64,000 nt of DNA from Nyssa sinensis (GCA_008638375.1 CM018032.1:51730501-51794500); one strand, 5' to 3'. Counted from the first letter of the stretch, positions 12,432-25,757 are shown. Notes: generated by a model from the letters alone, not told the origin. Numbers and translations: made by a program.

Positions 12432-12862
12432 CACTACAGGAAAAGACACTATTAGCGACGCACATGTGCGTCGCTAAAGAGGTTTGGCGATGCACAAAGG
12501 GGCGTCGCTAAAAACGTCGCTAACATCCACTTGTGTCGCTAAAGGTAACTATTAGCGACGGTCAATGTGCGTCACAAATAATTTTGATGGTGCGTCGCAA
12601 ATACTATCCACGATTGTAATATGCGTCACTAAAAGTTACTATTAACGACGCCCGGTACGCGTCGCTAATGATATTTATTAGCGACACTCACTGTGTGCAT
12701 CGCAAATGGTATATTTTAGCGACGCTCACTCTGTGCGTCGCAAATGGTTCTTTTAGCGACGCTCTCTTTGTGCGTCGCAAATGCCAATCTTTAGCGACGA
12801 ATTTGAAGTGTCGCTATAAATTTATTTCTTTGTTTTTAGCGACGCATTTTGTGCGTAGCTAA
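12432..12862. repeat. Left subterminal repeat zone of the CACTA
   Basis: At least a dozen copies of a motif close to TTAGCGACG, in both orientations, occur in about 430 bp, often arranged as CGTCGCTAA…TTAGCGACG hairpins. In the En/Spm family such motifs are the binding sites of the element's own DNA-binding protein. Copies have decayed variants (GCGTCACTAA, GCATCGCAAA). Confidence 0.9.
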
Positions 12863-13289
12863 AAGTTTAATTTTTTTCCCCTACAACATTGTTTTATTTG
12901 TTATTTTATTTCTGTTTAAACATGTATCAATCATCTTGATATACAGTAAAATCCAAACATTCTGAAATAAATATATATTGAAAAAGAAAAATACATTTAT
13001 ATATATATATATTATAATAATTAATTAGTTACATTTGTAAAAGTACAATTTAAGAATAAATACAAAAATAAAAAATTGTCTCAAAAAATGTAACTACAAA
13101 TGTTAATGAAAAAAAAAACAGATAAAAATAGTCAGTCCTGATGCAAGACCTAAAGACATCGGCGTAATAATCCTGATCAATCTGAAATAAAGATCAAATG
13201 ATAAATATTAGAACACTTATTAAATATATATGAAAGTGAATATATTGTTTTTTTTTTTTTCATGCATAAATAGTAAGAACGACATAATG
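12863..13289. other. AT-rich CACTA interior, nothing recognised
   Basis: This is low-complexity AT-rich sequence with a T run near 13247-13260 and a TA run near 13000. No coding frame or repeat is visible. Confidence 0.5.
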
Positions 13290-16200
13290 TAGCATAAGTT
13301 GTAAAGCACTAATCCGAATAGATTGCCCTAAGTTTTTGGTAGTCTATTTTGTCACTTGTGAGGAGTGTGATGGGGTATCGAGACAGTTAGGCGGATATTA
13401 GGTATTTTGGTCTGTGAAAACCCCAAAACCCGCCTTTTTGGAGCAAAAACTTGCATAAGTTTCAAACCGTTGATCTGAATTGAGTGCCGTAACTTTGTAC
13501 AAGTCTATTTTCTCATTTTTGAGGTGTGTGATGGGGTTTCGGGGTCGGTAGGCCGATATTCGGCATTTTGGTCTATCAAAACACAAAAATAGGCCTTTCT
13601 GGAGTAGAAACTTGCATAAGTTTCAAACCGGTGATCCGAACCGATTGTCGTAAGTTCGTGTAAGTTTATCTTATCATTTTTGAGGTGTGTGATGGGGTTT
13701 CGTGGTAGTTAGGCCGATATTCAGTGTTTTGATCCGTCAAAACCCGAAAAGGGCCTTTTCGGAGCAGAAACTTGCATAAGTTTCAAACCGATGATCCAAA
13801 CCGAGTGCCGTAAGTTTGTGAAAGTATATTTTATCATTTTTGAGGTGTGTGATGGGGTTTCGTGGTAGTTAGGCCGATATCCGGTGTTTTGGTCCGTCAA
13901 AACCCAAAAATGGGCCTTTTCGGAGCAAAAACTTGCATAAATTTTAAACCAGTGATCTGAACCGAGTGCCGTAAGTTCACACAAGTCTATTTTATCATTT
14001 TTGAGGTGTATGATGGGGTTTCCTGGTAGTTAGGCCGATATCCGGTGTTTTGGTCCGTCAAAACTCGAAAATGGGCCTTTTTGGAGCAAAAACTTGCATA
14101 AGTTTCAAGCCCGTGATCCGAACCGAGTGCCATAAGTTCACATAAGTCTATTTTATCATTTTTGAGGTGTGTGATGGGGTTTCATGGTAGTTAGGCCGAT
14201 ATCGGGTGTTTTGGTCAGTCAAAACCCGAAAATGGGCCTTTTTAGACCAAAAACTTACATAAGTTTCAAACCGGTGATCCAAACCGAGTGCCATCAGTTC
14301 GTGTAAGTCCAATTTATCATTTGTGAGGTGTGTGATGGGGTTTCATGATAGTTAGGCTGATATCCGGTGTTTTGGTCTGTCAAAACCCGAAAATGGGCCT
14401 TTTCGGAGTAGAAACTTGCATAAGTTTCAAACCGGTGATCCAAACCGAGTGCCGTAAGTTTGTGCAAGTCTATTTTATCATTTTTGGGATGTGTGATGGA
14501 GTTTCGTGGTAGTTAGTCCGAGATCTGGTGTTTTGGTCCGTCAAAACCTAAAAATGGGCCTTTTGGAGCAAAAACTTGAATAAGTTTCAAACCGGTGATT
14601 CGAACCGAGTGCCGTAAGTTCACACAAGTCTATTTTATGATTTTTGAGGTGTGTGATGGGGTTTCTTGGTAGTTAGGCTGATATCCGATGTTTTGGTCTG
14701 TCAAAACCTGAAAATGGGCCTTTTTGGAGCAAAAACTTACATAAGTTTCAAACCGGTGATCCGAACCGAGTGCCATAAGTTCACACAAGTCTATTTTATC
14801 ATTTGTGAGGTGTGTGATAGAATTTCATGGTAGTTAGGCCGATATCCGGTGTTTTGGTCAGTCAAAACCCGAAAATGGACCTTTTTAGAGCAGAAACTTG
14901 CATAAGTTCCAAACCGGTGATCCAAACCGAGTGCCATCAGTTCGTGCAAGTCCATTTTATCATTTATAAGGTGTGTGATGGGGTTTTGTGGTAGTTAGGT
15001 GGATATCCGGTGTTTTGGTCTGTCAAAACTCAAAAATGGGCCTTTCTGGAGTAGAAACTTGCATAAGTTTCAAACCGGTGATTCGAACCGAGTGCCGTAA
15101 GTTCACACAAGTCTATTTTATCATTTAAGAGGTGTGCGATGGGGTTTTGTAGTAGTTAGGCTGATATCTGGTGTGTTGGTCCATCAAAACCCAAAAATGG
15201 GCCTTTTTGGAGTAGAAATTTGCATAAGTTTCAAACCGGTGATCCAAACCGAATGCCGTAAGTTTGTGCAAGTTTATTTTATCAATTTTGAGGTGTGTGA
15301 TGGGGTTTTGTGGTAGTTAGGTCAAGATCCGGTGTTTTGGTCCGTCAAAACCCGAAAATGGGTCTTTTTGGAGCAGAAACTTGCATAAGTTTCAAACCGG
15401 TGATCCGAACCGAGTGCCGTAAGTTCGTGTAAGTCTATTTTATCATTTGTGAGGTGTGTGTTGGGGTTTTGTGGTAATTAGGCCAATATCCGATGTTTTG
15501 GTCCGTCAAAACCTGAAAATGGGCCTTTTGGAGCAAAAACTTGCATAAGTTTCAAACCGGTGATCCGAACCGAGTGTCGTAAGTTCACACACGTCTATTT
15601 TATCACTTGTGAGATGTGTGATGGGGTTTCGTGGTAGTTAGGCCGATATCCGGTGTTTTGGTCCGTCAAAACCCGAAAATGGGCCTTTTTAGAGGAGAAA
15701 CTTGCATAAGTTTCAAACTAGTGATCCGAACCGAGTGCCGTAAGTTTGTGCAAGTCTATTTTATCATTTTTGAGGTTTGTGATAAGGTTTCGTAGTAGTT
15801 AGGCCGATATCTAATGTTTTGGTCTGTCAAAACCCGAAAATGGGCCTTTTGGAGTAGAAACTTGCATAAGTTTCAAACCGATGATCCGAACCGAGTGTTG
15901 TAAGTTCATGAAAGTCTATTTTATCATTTTTGAGGTGTTTGATGGGGTTTCGTGATAGTTAGGCTGATATCTGATGTTTTGGTTCGTCAAAACCCGAAAA
16001 TGGGCCTCTTTGGAGCAGAAACTTGCATAAGTTTCAAACCGGTGATCCGAACCGAGTATTGTAAGTTTATGCAAGTTTATTTTTTCATTTATGGGATGTA
16101 TGATGGGATTTTTTGCTAGTTAGGCCGATATCCGGTGTTTTGGTCCGTCAAAACCCGAAAATGGGTCTTTTTGGAGCAGAAACTTGCATAAGTTTCAAAC

Positions 16201-17540
16201 CGGTGATCCGAATCGAGTGCCGTAAATTCGTGCAAGTTTATTTTATCATTTTTGAGGTGTGTGATGGGGTTTCATGGCAATTAGGATGATATCCGATGTT
16301 TTGGTCTGTCAAAATCTGAAAATGGGCCTTTTGAGAGCAGAAACTTGCATAAGTTTCAAACCGGTGATCCAAACCGAGTGCCATAATTCACAAAAGTCTA
16401 TTTTATCATTTTTGTGGTGTGTGATGTAGTTTTGTGGTAGTTAGGCTGATATCCGGTGTTTTGATCCATCAAAACCTGAAAATAGGCCTTTTTGGAACAG
16501 AAACTTGCATAAGTTTCATACCGGTGATCCGAACCGAGTGCCGCAAGTTTGTGCAAGTATATTTTATCCTTTGTGAGGTGTTTGATGGGGTTTTGTATTA
16601 TTTAGGCTGATATCCAGTGTTTTGGTCCGTCAAAACCCAAAAATGGGCCTTTTTGGAGTAGAAACTTGCATAAGTTTTAAACCGGTGATCCGAATCGAGT
16701 GCCGTAAGTTTGTGCAAGTATATTTTATCATTTGTGAGGTGTGTGATGGGGTTTTATGGTAGTTAGTCTGATATCCAATGTTTTGGTCAGTCAAAACTCA
16801 AAAATGGGCCTTTTTGGAGCAGAAACTTGCATAAGTTTCAAACTGGTGATCCAAACCGAGTGCTGTAAGTTCACACAAGTCTATTTTATCATTTTTGAGC
16901 TATGTGATGGAGTTTTGTTGTAGTTAGACTGATATCCAGTGTTTTGGTCCGTCAAAACCCGAAAATGGGCCTTTTTAGAGCAGAAACTTGCATAAGTTTC
17001 AAACCGGTGATCCAAACCGAGTGCCGTAAATTCACACAAGTCTATTTTATCATTTTTGAGGTGTGTGATGGATTTTTTTGGTATTTAGGCTGATATCCAA
17101 TGTTTTGGTCCATCAAAACCCAAAAATGGGCCTTTTTGGAGCAGAAACTTGCATAAGTTTCAAACCGGTGATCCGAACTGAGTGTCATAAGTTCGTGCAA
17201 GTTGATTTTATCATTTGTGAGGTGTGTGATGGGGTTTTGTGGTATTTAGGCTGATATCTGGTGTTTTGGTCTGTTAAAACCTGAAAATGGATCTTTTTGG
17301 AGCAGAAACTTGCATAAGTTTCAAACCAGTGATCCGAACCGAGTGCCGTAAGTTCGGGCAAGTTTATGTTATCATTTGTGAGGTGTGTGATGGGGTTTCG
17401 TGATATTTAGGCCGATATCCAGTGTTTTGGTCTGTCAAAACCCGAAAATGGGCCTTTTTGGGGCATAAACTTGCAAAAGTTTTTAACGGTCATTCGAACC
17501 GATGAAATTAAATAAGTTTGTGCAACTATATTTTTTAAAT
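13290..17540. repeat. Tandem array of about 26 units of ~160 bp inside the CACTA
   Basis: The landmark TTGCATAAGTTTC recurs every 158-162 bp, from near 13452 to near 17472; for example the GATGGGGTTT landmark falls at 13691, 13851, 14012 and 14173. Each unit contains three short inverted repeats: GTTTTG-gtccgt-CAAAAC, GAAACTT-gcat-AAGTTTC and CGGT-gatccga-ACCG. Units differ by roughly 5-15 percent by eye and the edges are degenerate. Indels of one or two bases between units break any shared reading frame, so open frames here are accidental. Confidence 0.93.
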
Positions 17541-20500
17541 TTTTATGTAAAATTTTCTATAAATAATAAATCCACCAAAGTATATAATTTTAAAAACTTA
17601 CCAAGGTTGAACAGAGCCTCCCTATTGGCTGAGCATCGTCTGCACAAAAGCCTCTAGTTGGGAATATCGCTCCTCGAGGCTATTTACTTGCTCCCGCAGC
17701 TCTGCATTCGCTCGTTGAACTGCCTTAATGGCTGTGTGTGCCCTAGCAACACTCTCAACGGTAGAGGACGATGTCGTCGGCGCCATCCCAGTCCCTAAGC
17801 CACGCACATAGTCGCGCCTCTTGCCCAGAACTGTCTCCTGTATCTGGTCATCGGTCGACGGATCCTGACCCTCAGCTGTCAGCTGAGCATGTAGTTGGAC
17901 CATCTCCTCCTATAAAAACATAAATATATGTTACTACTTTTATAACTTTAGATTAATATTAAATTAGTAATATTGTGGCAAGTTACATAAAAACTTACAT
18001 AAAGCCGCTGTACTTCAGGCCCAGTCCAACCCTTCTAGGGGTTGTAGTGCGTCCTGTGCCATAAATCAATGCTGCTGGGTAGTGCACCAGTCTCCTGGTC
18101 TCGCTGGAGCAAATAAATAGTAGCTTGTGAAAATTAATTTCATGAATAGATTATACAGTAAGAACTTGATACATTTATTAACTTACCATATCATGCCTAC
18201 ACTGTACAAAAGAACGTGATCCACCACAGTGGGTCACCTTTTGCTTGCTTCTACTCTCGCTATTTTTCCTGCTCAGTTCCTACACTTGGCCAAAACAAAG
18301 AAAGTTAGTATAAATGATAATAATTTTCAGACGAAAAAGATAATTTTGACAATTTTTACCTAGAATACGTCATGTCACGACCCGAAACCCACCCTATGCA
18401 GATCTCGTGTCGTGGGGCCGATTGTAACACCCTAACCCTGTATAATTAATGATTAATTATCTAATTATTAATTAGTACCGGCTTACAGAATAGTAAAGGG
18501 AATTAATCATAATCCCGACGGTCATGATAGGCCGATGAAATAATTAAATATGTCTGGAGAAAGAGGGTATAATACCCGAACCCAAATTGCTGGTTAAATC
18601 GGTAAAATAATACCGTTTTAACACTAACGGAACCCGAATTAGTTAACCCCGAAAATCCCGAATGATTAATAAATGACATGGAACCTCTGACACTGAAGCT
18701 AACTGAATTATGAAGCTCTCGGAAGAAACCGCATCGAAAAAGGAGCTACGGAATGAAAGTTATGTAGCAAACATTGAAAATTGAATTACTGTGCAACCAA
18801 ACGTGGCCTTAACCCGAAATATGGAAAAAGACCAAAAAATGTGGCCAAGAGGATTTGATCCCTTGACCAAACTGGGCAGAATTCAGTTTACCAAAAAAAT
18901 ACCAACTAGGCTAGTAGCATCTTTGTGAATATATATGCAAAGATATATATTTAAATACCATTCAGATTCGGCCATTCTCCAAAGTGGCCAATACACAAGC
19001 ATGCAACACCTCAGCATGCATCACCCTATGCCCCCCTAGATCATCATGCCTATGTACCCATGATTACATATCTTCCCAACCAAATTGCATGCAAATCCAT
19101 CATGCACTTGGGGAGATGAAACACCAAAGACAAATCTGATTTTTGATAATCTCCATATATGCATGGAGGGAAATCAGAATTGTAGAGGCCTTGTATACTG
19201 ACTCTTAGAGAGAGAGACTCTTAGAAAGAGAGTGAGATATACACAAAGTGAGTGTGTTGTGTGTAACCATTGAAGGAGCTTAGAAGGAAGCTAAGGACTG
19301 AGAACTGAAGGGCTGGACTGGACCTGCTCTATTGGGAGGCTTCTGCTTGAATACGAACCCTAGGAGAGACCACTGTTCGAAGGTAAGCAAGCCAAAATTT
19401 TAAATTTTCTCTTTGGATTTTTTGGCTACTGTTTTATTTCCTTTGGGACTGTAAATGCATGTATAATGGTTAGACATTGAAACCTGGAGTATTTGTGCAT
19501 ACTTGGACCCATAAAACTGCCCCAAAATCCCAAACCCATAGCAAACTGCCATTGATAGACCTCGGGTTACAGGTCTGAATCGACCTCGACCAAACGACTT
19601 TCCGTTTATCAATATATGAAATGGACCATCCTAGGACCCCGAAAAACACTATACACGACCTAGAGACCTAGGTCTAAGCCCTCAAAACCGAGGCTATTCT
19701 TCTCGGCCCAAAAACCAAACCTCTAAACTAGACCCCAAAACTGAGATTTAAGGATGGAGGATTGAAGCCCTTGCTGTAGGGATTTCAGAGAACCAAACCT
19801 CGTGCGATTTGGTTGAGAAACGGGGCCACACGACCGAACTGAATCTCCTCACAATAATCGGCTGAACAGAGCTCCATATACTGATTTGAAGCTCTAAATT
19901 AATACCAAAAGGTCTGAATGACTCCCAGTAATGTTTTGGGATCAAAACATATCGAAAACAGCCCTTGAAAACCCACGAAATTAAAGAAATAGCAACCTGC
20001 AACTAGGGCAACTGATGGGGAAAAGATGGGGAAGACGGAGTCAACTCGCGAGTCATACCGAGTTGGCCAAGTCGACTCGGACACGCGTCGGCCTGTGAGG
20101 CTGCCACCGAAATAATGAAACTGCGTCGTTTCTGTTTTAAATTAAAATCGATTTTGTCTTGTTTGGTTACGGGTTTTACAAATTGAAAATCAGGACTGGG
20201 CCTATCCAAACCGAGAATATGGAAGCAAATCAGGATAACTGGGATATGTTATCCCGGTTTTCCTGAAAGACAGTGAACCGGTTGGTTTTCTGAATTTTGG
20301 ACCGGTTCAATTTCTGAATCCCTGAACCCTCTGGTCTGAACCCTAATTTTCTGAATTTATATTTAACCCCCCAAATGTTTCTGAAAATTACGGATTTACC
20401 CCTGATAGTTCTGAATATTGCACAGTGGCCCTGATTTCTGAAATTTTGTGCAATCAAGCCCCTGAAAAATTAATTAAATAATAAATTAATTATTTAATTA

Positions 20501-20559
20501 TTTTATTAAATAGGTAAAATTTCGATTTTACCCCTGGACATTAATCATGTCAAACGGAG

Positions 20560-21690
20560 TCCAAATAAAGCAAATAAATAGTGTATTTTCACTATTTCAA
20601 GCATTCTGGACTCAATGGTACAGTCCAAATTGGGAAATTATGTACCGAAAAATACAAACCTGTAAGTGACAAATGACTGTACTACCCTTGAAGGTACCGA
20701 GGCCCAAATAAAAATAAAAGACAGTCTATTCTGATTATGTCGGGCATTCTGGACTCAACGGTGAAGTCCGTTTAATGAACAGAAGTCCCGAAAAAATACA
20801 GACACATAAACTGTAAAATGACTGAACTGCCCCTAGTGATACCCAAGGCCAATTAAACATAAAAGATAGTCCAAGTTAACTATGTCGGACGCTCTGGACC
20901 TAATGGTGAGGTCCATTTTATGAACTGAGGTGCCGAAAAATATGACGCATGAAATTACCAAAATACCCCTGATACTGTACGAAGCCCAAATGAAGTTCGA
21001 TTGGGACGAAATTGATACCGATAGAAGCCCAGATACTAGTGAAACTGTAAACATGATTAAATAATGATTCGGAGTCAGAATCTTACAAAACGTAAAATGA
21101 CCAAAATACCCCTGAGCACAGTAAGTGCAAAGTAGAGGTCAAATAAAGGTCAAACTGATCTGATAAATTATCATAGGGATAATTATGAACATTGAAGGGC
21201 TAAATAAGACTCCGAGACAGTCAATGCGTAAAATGAGAAATGACCAATATGTCCCGATGATCAAAAGCAGATACCAAACGAAGTCCAAAGGACTTAAGAA
21301 TTTACATCTAAGATATGTGGACTATTCTGAGGACCACGATGGGGTCCGGGACAAGAATGGACAAATTACCATTCTGCCCCTAAGGCTAAATAAGCACTTC
21401 ACTGATAGCGATTCAAGTCTAAAAGACTTAGAACTTCATGTATACGATATATGGGATATTCTGAGAACCACGACTGGGTCCGGGGCAAGAATGACAAAAT
21501 TACCATTTTGCCCCTATGGTTAAAATAAGAACCTAACTGATACCGATTGGAGTCCAAAAGACGTAGAACTTTATATTTAAAATATAAAGACTATTCTGAG
21601 GGCCTTGACAGGGCCCGGGGCAAGAGTGATAAAATGACCGTTTTGCCCTTAAGGCTGAAGAAGTAACTGACTGATAACGATTGAAGTCTA
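20560..21690 (+). repeat. Diverged tandem units of about 150 bp in A1
   Basis: Successive blocks contain a palindrome-like core close to GGACTCAACGGTGAAGTCC (20610, 20752, 20895, later more diverged), followed by CCGAAAAATA and then AAATGACC-AAAT-GCCCCT. The same cascade appears inverted in A2 at about 38130-39420, so it is part of the LTR itself. Confidence 0.8.
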
Positions 21691-22482
21691 AATGACTTGG
21701 GTTATAATCCTGATGACTGCTAAGCCTAATTAAGGAATGAAATAGCCCCGGATGAAACCCGATGAGAGGGCGATAGGCTACTAGGTTATCTTAGGTAATT
21801 CGATAGACACCTAAGATGACGAATATGACCTGAATGGATAAATTCTGATCTGTCTGTGATTGATGATGATTATTTAGGACATACATGGAGATGCCTGACG
21901 TACTTGGAGGTTATCGGATTGTTTGTGCAAGGAGATAACCGTAACAGTTTGTGAGTAACTTGGAACTTCTGGCTTGGTGTATAAATACACCGTCTAGTTA
22001 CTATATTTTGATTCACTGTACTGTTTTATCTGCCATACTGTTTAAATGCATGTTTTTAAATGCATACTCTTTTATAATGTATTACACGTGACATGATTTT
22101 GTACTGTCCTGCTCTCCTGTTCAGTTCGGGCCTGTCCTGTTCTGTTGTATGGTCTGTCCTGGTTTTGTTCTGTACTGTTGCGTCTTGTGAGTAACCCTGA
22201 CTCCTGAATTGGTGTATAAGTACACTGTCTAGTCACTGTATTTTAAAATACTGTACTGTACTGTTTTATCTGATACACTGATTTCATGCTCTTACCCAAA
22301 TGCATGATCTTTACTCTGTCTGGCTTCTCTGTTCTGTACTGAAATCGCTGTTTTAAACTGGTTCTGAATGAACAACTGAGTCCTGGTACCATTTCAGTCT
22401 TGAGCGCTATATGAGCATACTGCACTGTTTAATCTGTGCATACTGTACTATTTATTCTGTTATACTGTTCTGCTCTGCTCAT

Positions 22483-23100
22483 TACTGATCTGCTCTGTTA
22501 CTCTGATGTTTCAACTGATCTGTTCTGTTACTCTGATGTTTCAACTGATCTGATCTGTTACTCTGATGTTTCAACTGATCTGTTCTATTACTCTGATGTT
22601 TCAACTGATCTGTTCTGTTACTCTGATGTTTTAACTGATCTGATCTGTTACTCTGATGTTTCAACTGATCTGATCTGTTACTCTGATGTTTCAACTGATC
22701 TGATCTGTTACTCTGATGTTTCAACTGATCTGTTCTGTTACTCTGATGTTTCAACTGATCTGTTCTGTTACTCTGATGTTTCAACTGATCTGTTCTGTTA
22801 CTCTGATGTTTCAACTGATCTGATCTGTTACTCTGATGTTTCAACTGATCTGTTCTGTTACTCTGATGTTTCAACTGATCTGATCTGTTACTCTGATGTT
22901 TCAACTGATCTGTTCTGTTACTCTGATGTTTCAACTGATCTGTTCTGTTACTCTGATGTTTCAACTGATCTGATCTGTTACTCTGATGTTTCAACTGATC
23001 TGTTCTGTTACTCTGATGTTTCAACTGATCTGATCTGTTACTCTGATGTTTCAACTGATCTGTTCTGTTACTCTGATGTTTTAACTGATCTGTTCTGTAC
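22483..23100 (+). repeat. 30-bp minisatellite, about 20 units, in A1
   Basis: The unit is CTGATCTGTTCTGTTACTCT followed by GATGTTTCAA. It is nearly invariant; most units differ only by TTC or ATC at one codon-sized position. Because 30 is divisible by 3, both strands stay open for about 190-225 codons (CYSDVSTDLF/I on plus, KHQSNRSDQL on minus). That is a by-product of the repeat, not evidence of a gene. A2 lacks this array and has a different repeat of about 138 bp in the corresponding region. Confidence 0.95.
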
Positions 23101-25757
23101 TCTGATGCTTTAACTGTACTCCTGTTTTAATACTTTTTCAAATGAACGTATTTAATTATCTGTTATGTTTGATCTGTTTTGTCCTAACATATTCCGTTTG
23201 ATCTGTTTAGTCCTGATCCGTCCTGATTTGTTATGTTTGATCTGTTCCATTCTGACCTGTTTGCTCTGTTTCGACCTGTTCCGTTCTGTTCTGTCCCATC
23301 CTGTTCTGCTCAATACTGATCTATCATGTTCTTTGATGATGTACTTGTATCTCTGACTGACATACTGTTTCCGCTCAGTTCTGTCTTGTTCCGTTCTGTT
23401 GATGATATACCTGTATCTCTGGTTGACATATTGTTTTCGCTCCGTTCTGTTATGTTCTGTTCTGTTCTGTTTTATTCTGATTTGTTATGTTTCATTCCGT
23501 TCTGTTCGGTTATGATTTGTTATGTTCTGTTCCATTCCGTTCTATTATGTTTTATCGTGCTCCGTCCTGACCTATTGTATTCTGTTTTGTACGGTTATAC
23601 TTGATATGGTCTATTATGTTCTGTCTGTTTTGATCTATTGTTTTATTTTGTTCAGTCCTGCTTTATTCTACTGAAACTGCATTTAAAGTAGATTTATAAA
23701 ACTGCTATTTCGGAAACAACTGAACTACCCTTGTGCTTTGTAAACAAGAAATGGATTTGAAACCCTTGACAGGGAACCTGTGTTACTCATTAGGCTTTTC
23801 GAAGCTCACCCCATTCCCTAACATTTTTCAGGAATGATATTTATTGGATCTGATGGCACTGATCTATGGAGACTGGACTATTGAGGATTGAATCTGTTTA
23901 ATCAGGTGAGTGATGTAATACGACTGACTTGACTGATATGTACTAGATATAGACATGGCTCATGGATTTAAACGGTACTGTAGAGATTATAGTTCTGCTC
24001 TGTTGTTATATGTCAGATTATAGATATGCTCTGAGGTTAGAATTGTTAGTTGTTGGATTTTAGACTGGCTCTGTGGTACATAACCTTTCGGTGAATACAT
24101 GAGTTGGATTCCCTTGACAAAAAAAAAAGTTTTTAAATTTCGCTGCATCTGACCCTACAGTCAGAGTGCAATTCACTGGAAAGTTCAGAAATTGCCTTCG
24201 GTCGGTCGCGTGGCGGCTGACTGGCATCACGTCCTCGACATCTGCGTAGGGTGGGGTTCGGGATGTGACACTGACCCAATGGCCGTCCCTACTTTTTTCA
24301 TTCTTTTACCAATGATAACAGTAAATAATATAAACATGACATTAAAGTGCGGAAGCTTTATTACAATTATTGTTCAAATACTAAACTTAAAACTAACAAG
24401 AAACTGATCATGAACCACTCTTAGGTGATGAGTACATGGGAGAGACTTCATTCACTACTATTATGCTCCTCAACTATCTCCTTAAGCTCCTAATCTCCTA
24501 CTATGGTTCTGTAGCATCCTCACCTGGAAAATTGTAAGGGGGGTGAGCTAACAAAGCTCAATAAGTAAAAGCCTATCTCAAATACGGGTTAAAGTAATCA
24601 TAGAACATATAGGATCATAGATGAACATGATAGCCAGTCATGGAAGCAATTTCTGTAAGCAGAAAGATGCCAGAATGGCTAATAAACAGTAAGGCATAAC
24701 CACCAACTATGAGCGCGGACATACCGCCATCCTCATTGCTAAGTCAACTTCAAGTTTTCATACTTTCTCCCTTTTGTGTGACCAGCCCAAGCCTATTGGA
24801 GTGCGGACGTACCGCCATCCTCCTCAGCTCTAAGCCACCCTCAAAGGTTCTTACCTAGAGCGCGGACGTACCGCCATCGTCTAGAAATTCTCAACAACGT
24901 GTGTCATATACTGTTCAGTATTCGAGCATTAAGGAAATACACTAAATCGTATTAAGGTATTGACATGCAATAACTCATCAAGTCCACAAGATAGAACAAT
25001 ATCCATGGTGGAAACAATAACAGTGAACATATATACATGAGTACAAGCTCGGCAGTAATGGAAGGATCGTGGCTTGGAAAACCACGTATAAGAGATAGAA
25101 ATTCACTTACCTTATCAGTGTCCTAGTATCTCGTGACTTTCTCCTTTCCTTTTGACTTGCCTATGCAATAAACACGTTTCAGCTTTCATGTCATTTATCA
25201 AATTTATGCCTCGCTTCTCTAAATATCTCTTTTACTAATTTATGCTTCATGGTTTCCATTTTGAACTTAATTTACCTAAGGGCAAAATGGTCATTTACGT
25301 GTCTCTTCTTTTCGGGTTCTGTTTTCACAATTTGGACTTCACTGTTGAGTCCAGTAGGTTTGAAATAATAAAAATTTACTATTTACTTATCTCATTTGGA
25401 GTCCGTTTGACTCACCTTCAATGTAGGGGCATTTTGGTCATTTTGGCATTCTACTGGTATTTTATTTTTCGAGACTTTGTCTCATGAAACGGACCTCACC
25501 ATTAAATCTAGAAGGTCCAAAATAGTCAATTTACACTATTTATTTGACTCATTTACCTATCGGGAATAAATTCAATAATTACTAATTTAACTAATTATTT
25601 AAATTAATTAAACATCACTAATATACATATATAATTTGGGGCAAAATAAACCACATGTGCCTTAGTGGCATAGTGGTCTGTGTTTCAAGCATTGACCCAT
25701 CATCCTGGGTTCAAGTCACAGGGCATACAGCTCATGTGACACATTTTTCTTTTTTTT

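Larger units (their letters stand above)
18423..24270 (+). mobile_element. Solo LTR A1 (5848 bp), nested in B1
   Basis: It begins TGTAACACCCTAACCC and ends GGTTCGGGATGTGACA. The flanks CCGAT (18418-18422) and CTGAC (24271-24275) are a decayed target duplication. The uninterrupted B2 copy reads CCGAC at this point, so each flank has one C-to-T change. A2 (36151-41435) is the same unit in opposite orientation. No protein-coding similarity is found anywhere in it. Internal parts are a GA-rich 5' section near 19207-19235, a cascade of diverged ~150-bp repeats (20560-21690), a 30-bp minisatellite (22483-23100) and CTGTT-rich sequence to about 23670. Confidence 0.9.

Noticed and set aside
13398..13984. 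Minus-strand frames in the 160-bp array
   Set aside because: Frame is lost from unit to unit by 1-2 base length differences.
22483..23100. CRISPR-like regular repeats
   Set aside because: Units are contiguous with no unique spacers, and the sequence is plant nuclear DNA. The same applies to 55783-56256.
22436..23113. Open frame of 225 aa on plus and 190 aa on minus with a perfect decapeptide repeat
   Set aside because: Both frames are forced by a 30-bp tandem repeat, 30 being a multiple of 3. Other copies of the LTR lack it, and no flanking coding signal exists.
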